A DNA stretch of 64,000 nt from Mikania micrantha (taxonomy: Eukaryota > Streptophyta > Magnoliopsida > Asterales > Asteraceae). Where the stretch lies: the NCBI GenBank assembly GCA_009363875.1, contig CM018697.1, positions 496,001 to 560,000 of the forward strand, read 5' to 3'. Made by a program: the position numbers and the translations under genes. Below are positions 24,804 to 32,327 of this stretch, piece after piece. The notes under the pieces are model-generated. The model did no database searches. It was not told where the DNA came from and saw only the letters and a program-made list of their open reading frames with translations. Numbering within the stretch: position 1 is the first letter of the stretch; the number at the start of each line of letters is the position of its first letter.

Positions 24804-24862
24804 TAGATCAGATGGTAGCAAGCGTGTGCGGGGGAAAGGGGGTCGCGGGTTCGATCCCGGCC
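24804..24862 (+). other. tRNA-like segment in element B 5' LTR
   Basis: TAGATCAGATGGTAGCA (24,804-24,820) resembles a tRNA D arm/A box, and GGTTCGATCCC (24,848-24,858) matches the T-arm B box within GCGGGTTCGATCCCGGCC. The anticodon region and acceptor stem are not convincing, so this is a relic or chance mimic, not a functional tRNA gene. Repeated at 34,025-34,083. Confidence 0.5.
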
Positions 24863-26090
24863 CCAACCGGTTTTTGGTATTTTAAAAATCAATTTTTGAG
24901 TTTTAAACAAATTTGGTGTTTTGCTCATATCTTTCTCGTTTTAAATCCGTTTTCATTCGTTCAAGTTGCGTTGGAACCGTAACGAGAATACGAACGTGTT
25001 GGAATGATAAAAATTCATATTTTAGTCCGAACACGAAATCGCGTATAATTACGGTTAATTGAATAAAATCAAATATGATTTTATTTAATCGATTTCAGTG
25101 ACACGCGTACTTCCGTATGACTAATTCTCACACTTTGACATACGTATGTTGATGCGTATGTGATTTCGAGCACAAAACGATTATTCGAATAACAATAGGT
25201 TATTGTTTAAATCACAGATTCTTCGTAGAAGATTTCTACGCGAGTTTTCACATACTTGATCATTCTACTCTTATCAAAGGTGCGTACACGGCCCCTTTCT
25301 TATTTTAAACTGTTTTGGGGGAGAAAACATGTGCAACAAACTGATTTTTAGATACATAACACTTGCATGAGTTATCTGTTTACATTATGTGAAAACATAT
25401 CAACTTGAAAGTCCTTACACACCTCGAACCGTTTAGTTTGCTGTAATGCAAAGCGTGGTAGTTAGAAATAGATCTATTAGGTTTGACAAACCTCACCTGG
25501 TAGATGGGATCTACGCAGGTGTTTGACTGACCAAACACATTCTTTTACTATTGTTGTGATAGACAATAGTGGCAAGGCGAAAACATGCTATAGCATGGCA
25601 ACTAGTCAGCTTCGGTGTCGAACACGTATGTAAATAGTTATATGACTAGCTATCATGACTGTGCAATTGTGATTATGTTATCTACCAACTTGTTATTCAA
25701 ACTGATGTTTTGAACACTATGATTACTTAAAACCTGTGTTATGCACCAACCATTGTGTTGACTTGATTTGCATGTTTTCTCAGGACGCTAAGGCGCGCGT
25801 AACAGCTGGCATGGACTAGGAAGATAGAGTCTCATGCATTTCTTTCATTTTGATTATTTAAATTTGAATATTTAAGTACTTGAATTGTAATGTTTGATTT
25901 ACAACTGTTTATGGTTTTTAAACGCTTCCGCACTTTTTGTAAACTCTGGTTATTATGTTTGTTTTAAAGACCAACGTATGTTTTTGAAATTCATATAGAG
26001 GTCTTCGCTATGTCTAATGATCTGAGATCCTGGTTTGTCATGCTCCCAAACGGTGTGATTCCGTTAGTTGGAATTGGGGGTGTGACAGAT

Positions 26091-26103
26091 TGGTATCAGA
26101 GCC
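26091..26103 (+). promoter_or_regulatory. Primer binding site of element B
   Basis: TGGTATCAGAGCC three bases after the 5' LTR; complementary to the 3' end of plant initiator tRNA-Met. Confidence 0.9.
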
Positions 26104-26270
26104 ATTGGTTATAGCGAATTAGGTTTGCATTTGTAGGCCTAGACTATGACTGTTAGACATTAGACACATCTGTTAATACGTATTGCTTAGAAATTACATA
26201 TGACGTTATGTAATTGACTTGATTACGTATTCCATGGCACTGCACTTACATATGATGTTATGTAACAGGC

Positions 26271-26951
26271 ATGGCTTCATCATCAGTTCCTTATGTTATC
26301 ATTGATGATTCCGAGGACGAGGAGCCGATGGTTCCGGCACCACCATCATCACCACCACCACCCATTCCATCACCACCACCATATGAGATGGAGGACTCCG
26401 ATCCAGAGGAGGATCCGGAGGAAGACCCGGAGGAGGATCCGGAGGAGGATCCAGACGAGGATCCTGATGAGGATCCAGAGGAGGATCCAGACGAGGATCC
26501 AGTTGAGGACCCGGATGAGGATCCGGTGGAGGCACCATGGGTGAATACCCAGGGACTCTATGCTGCAGGACCATCTACACATCCACCACCCGTACTGGAC
26601 GCTCCTGAGCCTAAGAGGCGAAGGACGGACGCAGAGGAGATCGCCAAGTTGCGCGAGGACGTGGATACAGCAGAGGAGAAGCTCTATCAGAGATCTCAGG
26701 AGTTATGGGATGCCATTGAGAGGCAAGAGGAACTTGCCCAACTGGTTCATGACATGCGAGATGAGATGTGGAACATGATTGGTCGTTTAGAGGAGTCAGA
26801 GAACCGAGCCGAGATCTTGGAGGGCAGGATTGAAGCTTTGGAGGATTTGGTGGTAGTTGAGAATGAGGAACAGGATGAGGACGAGGATGAGGAGGAGGAA
26901 CCAGCACCAGTTGCTGAGTCCGATCCTGAATCCACCGTTGAGGACGATTGA
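26271..26951 (+). CDS. Extra pre-gag ORF of element B: acidic coiled-coil protein
   Basis: 226 codons, ATG about 170 bp after the primer binding site, closed by TGA. Not part of the standard gypsy gene set. Visible parts: YVIIDDSEDEE (residues 8-18), a good match to a SUMO-interacting motif (hydrophobic core then acidic/Ser tail); a proline-rich stretch (19-37); eleven tandem [E/D/V]-E-[D/A]-P units (46-89); PKRRR (114-118), a possible nuclear localisation signal; a charged heptad-like segment (about 121-195) likely to form a coiled coil; and a Glu/Asp-rich end. Element A keeps the same 226-codon ORF with few replacements. A nuclear accessory role is inferred. Upstream ORF1 genes are known from Ogre/Tat elements, but no relation is visible. 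Confidence 0.75.
   Translation: MASSSVPYVIIDDSEDEEPMVPAPPSSPPPPIPSPPPYEMEDSDPEEDPEEDPEEDPEEDPDEDPDEDPEEDPDEDPVEDPDEDPVEAPWVNTQGLYAAGPSTHPPPVLDAPEPKRRRTDAEEIAKLREDVDTAEEKLYQRSQELWDAIERQEELAQLVHDMRDEMWNMIGRLEESENRAEILEGRIEALEDLVVVENEEQDEDEDEEEEPAPVAESDPESTVEDD
26406..26537 (+). repeat. 12-bp coding minisatellite in the pre-gag ORF
   Basis: Eleven in-frame 12-bp units of the form GAGGAGGATCCG encode [E/D/V]EDP (last unit VEAP). Many units contain GGATCC. The same array is at 38,732-38,863 in element A with the same number of units. Confidence 0.85.
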
Positions 26952-27201
26952 TTCTCTTTCTTTTATTTCTGTTTTGTTTAAACTTATTAGGAACGGGTTG
27001 TGTTCCTACATTAATAGTTTGAAATTTTGTATTTCATTTCAAAAGTATTGTACTCAAAGAAAGTTTCTAATTATGAAAGAACTATTGTTTGTTTCCAACA
27101 ACTGTGTTGTTTATATTACATGTTGTATTTATTGTTTTTACTTACACATGTCAAAATTTGATTTTGATTGTGCATTAACATTTCTTGTAAATAGGAAGGA
27201 A

Positions 27202-30200
27202 ATGGCTGAAGGAAATGTTCATATGACTGTTGCTGAGCTCAACGAGTTAATCAACAACAGGGTTGCCGAGGCAATCGCACAGTACGCTCAGACACACAAC
27301 ACAGGACCACAGGGTCCAGCTGGGGGAGTGATTAACCCACAAGTATGCACGTTCAAGATGTTCCTGGACTGCAAACCACACAATTTCAAAGGGTCGGAGG
27401 GGGCTATAGGGCTTCTCCGATGGATTGAAAAAGCTGAATCTGTGTTCGAGATGTGCAACTGCCCGGATGACAGCAAAGTGAAATTTGCTACTGGAACTTT
27501 GGAGGGTCCAGCCCTGACATGGTGGAACTCCAATGTTCAGACCCTGGGGTTGGGTGAAGCAAATGCATTGACTTGGAACAACTTCAAAACCTTACTACAA
27601 GAGGAGTATTGTCCTCGTAGTGAAATGCAGAAGTTGGAAGAAGAGTATTGGCACCTCAAGATGGAGGGGTCAAACATTGAGGAGTACACGACCAGATCGC
27701 ATGAACTGGCCAGACTGCTACCACACATGGCTACTCCAGCCAGTAAGTGGATTGAACGGTATATTGGAGGACTAGTGCCTCAGATTCAGGGGATGGTGAC
27801 TTCAGCAAATCCCACCACCATCCAACAAGCTGTTCGTCTAGCACATCAGCTTACTGACCAGGCAGTGTTACAGGGGACTCTGCCTAAGAGAACATCTGCT
27901 ACCAAGGTAGGAGATCACAAGCGAAAGTGGGAGAGTAACAACTTCAAGGGTAACAACCAACAGCAGAACAGGAAACAGGACTCAAACAAGTCCTATCATG
28001 GTTCAAGCAGTGGTCAGCAATCATCATCGTCAGGGGGTTATGTTGGGAAACACCCCAAGTGCAACAGGTGTGGTTACCATCATGCGGGTAACCAATGTGA
28101 CAGAGCTAAGTGCCAGAGGTGTGGCAAGGTTGGTCATGTGGCTAAGGATTGCCGAGGAGAGCTGCAGAACAACAATAACAACCAGAATAACAATCAAAAC
28201 AACGCGCAGAAAGGTTGTTTTGAGTGCGGCAAGATGGGCCATTTCAAGAAAGATTGCCCACAACTTAAGAAAGGCGGGGACAACAATGGAAATGGTAATG
28301 GAAATGGAAATGGTAATGGCAATGGCACCAACAACAACAATAATAACAACAATAACGGTGCTAGAGGCAGGGCGTTTGTGATCGGAGGACGTCAAGCGCG
28401 GGAGGATCCCAACATCGTTACGGGTACGTTCCTCTTAAATAATCACTATGCCTCTATGTTATTTGACACTGGTGCCGACCGGAGTTTTGTATCTAGTTCA
28501 CTTGCTAAGTCACTAGATGTTAGTCCCACTGCCTTAGATAGTCCCTATACTGTGGAATTAGCGGATGGTAAGTTGATTGTAGTAGAAAACATTTATAAGG
28601 GATGTATTCTTGATTTGATGGGTCAGACATTAGAGATTGATTTGATGCCTATTGCCTTAGGTAGTTTTGATGTAGTTATTGGCATGGACTGGTTGTCTAA
28701 GAACCAGGCTGAAATTGTATGCCATGAAAAGATTGTTCGTATACCTCTTCCGCAGGGAGAGACATTATATGTACAAGGAGAGAAGAGCAGTACACCACTG
28801 CGTCTCATATCTTGTATGAAAGCACACAAATGTCTGCGGAAAGGTCATACGGCAGTTATAGCACTTATAACTGAAAAGCCGGTAGCTGAGAAAAAGCTTG
28901 AAGATATACCAATAGTTTGTGAATTTCCGGAGGTATTTCCAGAAGACTTGCCGGGATTACCGCCTGTCAGACAGGTGGAATTCCGAATCGACCTTACACC
29001 AGAAGCAGCACCGATAGCTAGGGCACCTTATCGACTTGCACCGTCAGAGATGCAAGAATTATCCACACAATTGCAAGAATTGTTAGATAAGGGGTTCATA
29101 CGACCTAGTTTTTCACCGTGGGGAGCTCCAGTATTGTTTGTCAAGAAGAAGGACGGAACTTTCCGAATGTGTATCGATTACCGGGAATTGAATAAGGTTA
29201 CTATCAAGAACCGGTATCCGTTACCCAGGATTGACGATCTGTTCGATCAATTGCAAGGTTCGAGTTACTACTCGAAGATTGATCTCAGGTCGGGTTATCA
29301 TCAACTAAGAGTTCAGGAAGAGGATATTCCAAAGACAGCATTTAGGACGCGCTATGGCCATTATGAGTTTTTGGTCATGCCATTTGGGTTGACAAACGCT
29401 CCAGCTGTATTCATGGATCTCATGAATCGTGTTTGTAAACCTTATCTGGACAAGTTTGTCATTGTTTTCATCGATGACATTCTCATCTATTCAAAGTCTG
29501 AGGAGGAGCATGCTGAACATCTTCGATTACTGTTAGAGCTATTGAAACAGGAACAACTGTACGCTAAGTTCTCGAAATGTGATTTTTGGATGCGAGAAGT
29601 ACAGTTTTTGGGGCATATTGTTAATGAAAAGGGTATACATGTTGATCCGGCGAAGATTGAAGCGATTAAGAATTGGGAAGCGCCAAAGACCCCTACCGAG
29701 GTACGACAATTCCTTGGTTTGGCGGGTTATTATCGACGATTCATTGAGGGTTTCTCAAAGATCGCTCAACCACTTACAGCTCTGACGCACAAGGGAACAA
29801 AGTATAACTGGACGGATAAACAGGAAGCTGCATTCCAGTTGTTGAAACAGAAACTCTGCAGTGCACCGATTCTGTCCTTACCGGAAGGAACGGAAGACTT
29901 TGCGGTGTATTGTGACGCATCTGGACAAGGTTTGGGATGTGTGTTGATGCAACGGGATAAAGTGATCGCTTATGCTTCCAGACAACTAAGAACACACGAA
30001 AAGAATTACACTACTCATGACTTGGAGTTAGGAGCAGTGGTTTTTGCTTTGAAGATTTGGAGGCATTATCTGTATGGAACTAAGTGTACTATTTATACTG
30101 ATCATAAGAGTTTGCAACATATCTTTGATCAGAAGGAACTCAATATGAGACAACGACGATGGGTTGAGTTGTTGAACGATTATGAGTGTGCGATTAAGTA

Positions 30201-30987
30201 TCACCCGGGAAAGGCTAATGTCGTAGCCGATGCTTTGAGCAGAAAAGATACAACGGGAACAAGACGGGTTCGCGCACTTATGATGACGATACATACTGAC
30301 TTACCTGACAAGGTACATAGTGCTCAGATTGAGGCTTTGAAAGCGGAAAACTTAGTACTGGAATCTTTACGAGGAATGGAAGAACAATTGAATGTTAAAC
30401 CTGATGGAATTCGTTATTTCATTGATCGAATGTGGATACCTTTGTATGGAGGTTTAAGGGAACTCGTGATGGACGAAGCACACAAGTCCAGATATTCAGT
30501 CCATCCGGGATCAGACAAGATGTACCATGACTTGAAGGCACTGTATTGGTGGCCTCATATGAAAGCTGATATTGCTAAGTACGTTAGCAAATGTTTGACT
30601 TGTTCGAAAGTCAAAGTTGAATATCAGAAGCCATCTGGTTTACTGCAACAACCAGAGATACCGATGTGGAAGTGGGAACAGATTTCGATGGATTTCATTA
30701 CTAAGTTACCCCGTACACCAAGTGGTTGTGATACGATATGGGTAATTGTCGATCGATTAACGAAATCTGCACACTTCTTAGCAATCAAAGAAACTGACAA
30801 GATGGAGAAATTGACTCGCATTTACATCAAGGAAGTAGTAGCACGGCATGGCGTGCCAATCTCTATCATATCAGATCGGGATGCCCGGTTTACTTCCAAC
30901 TTTTGGAAATCTCTTCATAAGTCATTGGGGACTCGCTTGGATATGAGTACCGCTTATCACCCACAGACCGACGGTCAAAGTGAATGA
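27202..30987 (+). CDS. Element B gag-protease-RT-RNase H-integrase (stops inside integrase)
   Basis: The start chosen is ATG 27,202 (MAEGNVHMTVAEL), shared with element A. The frame is open further upstream to 26,857 but overlaps the pre-gag ORF there. Order by residue: retrotransposon gag region (about 50-200), three zinc knuckles (C287 variant CNRCGYHHAGNQC, C304 CQRCGKVGHVAKDC, C339 CFECGKMGHFKKDC), Asn/Gly-rich linker, aspartic protease with DTGA (D422), reverse transcriptase with FIDDIL (D758), RNase H (CDASGQG, D905), integrase with D1164, D1225 and E1261 (35 residues between the last two). The next codon, 1262, is TGA where element A has CGA. Protease, RT and RNase H look intact, integrase does not. 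The product would assemble virus-like particles and copy RNA in the cytoplasm. Confidence 0.85.
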   Translation: MAEGNVHMTVAELNELINNRVAEAIAQYAQTHNTGPQGPAGGVINPQVCTFKMFLDCKPHNFKGSEGAIGLLRWIEKAESVFEMCNCPDDSKVKFATGTLEGPALTWWNSNVQTLGLGEANALTWNNFKTLLQEEYCPRSEMQKLEEEYWHLKMEGSNIEEYTTRSHELARLLPHMATPASKWIERYIGGLVPQIQGMVTSANPTTIQQAVRLAHQLTDQAVLQGTLPKRTSATKVGDHKRKWESNNFKGNNQQQNRKQDSNKSYHGSSSGQQSSSSGGYVGKHPKCNRCGYHHAGNQCDRAKCQRCGKVGHVAKDCRGELQNNNNNQNNNQNNAQKGCFECGKMGHFKKDCPQLKKGGDNNGNGNGNGNGNGNGTNNNNNNNNNGARGRAFVIGGRQAREDPNIVTGTFLLNNHYASMLFDTGADRSFVSSSLAKSLDVSPTALDSPYTVELADGKLIVVENIYKGCILDLMGQTLEIDLMPIALGSFDVVIGMDWLSKNQAEIVCHEKIVRIPLPQGETLYVQGEKSSTPLRLISCMKAHKCLRKGHTAVIALITEKPVAEKKLEDIPIVCEFPEVFPEDLPGLPPVRQVEFRIDLTPEAAPIARAPYRLAPSEMQELSTQLQELLDKGFIRPSFSPWGAPVLFVKKKDGTFRMCIDYRELNKVTIKNRYPLPRIDDLFDQLQGSSYYSKIDLRSGYHQLRVQEEDIPKTAFRTRYGHYEFLVMPFGLTNAPAVFMDLMNRVCKPYLDKFVIVFIDDILIYSKSEEEHAEHLRLLLELLKQEQLYAKFSKCDFWMREVQFLGHIVNEKGIHVDPAKIEAIKNWEAPKTPTEVRQFLGLAGYYRRFIEGFSKIAQPLTALTHKGTKYNWTDKQEAAFQLLKQKLCSAPILSLPEGTEDFAVYCDASGQGLGCVLMQRDKVIAYASRQLRTHEKNYTTHDLELGAVVFALKIWRHYLYGTKCTIYTDHKSLQHIFDQKELNMRQRRWVELLNDYECAIKYHPGKANVVADALSRKDTTGTRRVRALMMTIHTDLPDKVHSAQIEALKAENLVLESLRGMEEQLNVKPDGIRYFIDRMWIPLYGGLRELVMDEAHKSRYSVHPGSDKMYHDLKALYWWPHMKADIAKYVSKCLTCSKVKVEYQKPSGLLQQPEIPMWKWEQISMDFITKLPRTPSGCDTIWVIVDRLTKSAHFLAIKETDKMEKLTRIYIKEVVARHGVPISIISDRDARFTSNFWKSLHKSLGTRLDMSTAYHPQTDGQSE

Positions 30988-31758
30988 ACGATTCAAACGC
31001 TCGAGGATATGTTACGAGCTTGTGTAATTGACTTTAGTGATAGCTGGGAGAATCATTTACCGTTGGTGGAATTCTCTTACAACAATAGTTATCATACAAG
31101 TATTCAAGCAGCACCGTTTGAAGCTTTGTATGGTCGCAAATGTCGTTCACCAGTTTGCTGGGCTGAAATTGGTGACAGTCAATTAACAGGTCCTGAACTG
31201 GTGCATGAAACAACAGAGAAGATAATTCAAATCCGAAACCGTATGGCAGCGGCTCGGGATCGACAGAAGAGTTATGCAGACAAACGTCGCAAGCCGTTGG
31301 AATTTCAAGTAGGAGACCGAGTTCTTCTAAAGGTATCACCTTGGAAAGGTGTGATACGATTTGGCAAGCGTGGGAAGCTTAGTCCACGTTACGTAGGACC
31401 TTTTGAGATTCTGAAAAGGATTGGTCCGGTTGCGTACCAACTCAAACTACCGGAAGAACTCAGTGGAGTTCATGATGTTTTTCACGTATCGAACTTGAAG
31501 AAATGTCTTTCTGACGAGACATTGATTGTACCGTTGGAAGAAATACAAGTAGATGAACAACTGCGATTCATTGAAGAACCAGCAGAAATCATGGACCGAG
31601 AGGTCAAACAACTGAAGCAAAGTAAGATTCCGATAGTCAAAGTCCGATGGAATTCAAGACGGGGTCCTGAATTCACATGGGAACGGGAAGATCAAATGAT
31701 GAAGAAATATCCTCATCTATTCAAGACAGCTACTACTAACACTGAGAGCGCACGTTAA
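30988..31758 (+). pseudogene. Element B integrase C-terminal part beyond the stop
   Basis: Same reading frame as the main ORF, separated only by the TGA at 30,985-30,987. It holds the rest of the integrase core and the C-terminal domain (HDVFHVSNLKKCL, KVRWNSRRGPEFTWE, YPHLF) and ends in TAA. An internal ATG at 31,009 is unlikely to be used. Lost from the polyprotein unless the stop is read through. Confidence 0.8.
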
Positions 31759-31795
31759 ATTTCGGGACGAAATTTCCTTCAACAAGGGGATGACG
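31757..31795 (+). promoter_or_regulatory. Element B hairpin/polypurine block (gene-proximal copy)
   Basis: Perfect 8-bp stem AAATTTCG/CGAAATTT with loop GGA (31,757-31,775) begins at the last two bases of the stop codon and is followed by CCTTCAACAAGGGGATGACG. A second, LTR-proximal copy lies at 32,291-32,328. Confidence 0.6.
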
Positions 31796-31958
31796 TGATG
31801 CTTTCACACATCAACACTGCAAATTTCAAACTGTAAGCACAAACGTTTTATTTATTCAATTGATTTTGATTTTGTTACAAATAATTGTGCTACATTACAT
31901 TTTATATGTTTTATGTGCTACATTTCATATGTTACATGTTATGGTAGTACATACACGA

Positions 31959-32042
31959 TTGGTTACATACATTTTACTATGTGCGGGGTTGCATAGTACA
32001 TTGGTTACATACACTTTGCTATGTGCGGGGTTACATAGTACA
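31959..32042 (+). repeat. 42-bp tandem duplication in element B 3' untranslated region
   Basis: Two adjacent copies of a 42-bp unit beginning TTGGTTACATACA differ at three positions. Element A has only one copy at the equivalent place (about 21,055-21,100). Confidence 0.8.
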
Positions 32043-32290
32043 AACAGTTTCAGACACTCACTATGTGTGATGTTACACAACACAGTATGATCAAACACAA
32101 ACAGTCACAGTTAGGTGAACTAACTAGTGTACACGCAAAACAGTTACATTGAACGATCACAATTGAGTTGTGATGTTGCAAGCATTAGACTTTGTGTGTG
32201 AGTACACACAAGCACACAGAATGATCAAATCACACTAACACGTACGATTTAAACTCGTAAGTAGTTTCCTAACTACTCTTAACACTTGCT

Positions 32291-32327
32291 AATTTTCGGG
32301 ACGAAAATTCCTTCAACAAGGGGATGA
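32291..32327 (+). promoter_or_regulatory. Element B polypurine tract with hairpin (LTR-proximal copy)
   Basis: Stem AATTTTCG/CGAAAATT, loop GGA (32,291-32,309), then CCTTCAACAAGGGGATGA immediately before the 3' LTR. The purine run AAGGGGATGA is the probable plus-strand primer. Confidence 0.7.

Larger units (their letters stand above)
23107..26087 (+). repeat. Element B 5' LTR
   Basis: Starts TGTGACAATCCGAC and ends GGGGGTGTGACA. Same length as 32,328-35,308. Carries a GGCCCA-rich zone at 23,160-23,490 and a tRNA-like segment at 24,804-24,862. Open frames within (such as - strand 24,668-24,928) are not considered genes. Confidence 0.95.

Noticed and set aside
24804..24862. Functional tRNA gene
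   Set aside because: A and B boxes are present but no acceptor stem or convincing anticodon arm can be paired by eye.
24668..24928. 86-codon - strand frame with GWGRDRTRDPLSPAH, repeated at 33,889-34,149
   Set aside because: It is the translation of the tRNA-like T-arm region inside the LTR; such peptides are commonly spurious.
26293..26582. His-rich, Arg-Ile-rich and Pro-rich frames overlapping the pre-gag ORF
   Set aside because: They are other-frame readings of the 12-bp repeat and CACCAC tract of the ORF at 26,271-26,951.
30028..31676. Several - strand frames opposite pol of element B, mirrored in A
   Set aside because: They are shadow frames of the conserved pol sequence; no independent start context or domain.
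26089..32327. Endogenous pararetrovirus
   Set aside because: LTRs, a primer binding site, an integrase and target duplications identify an LTR retrotransposon. No movement or coat protein genes of pararetroviruses were seen.
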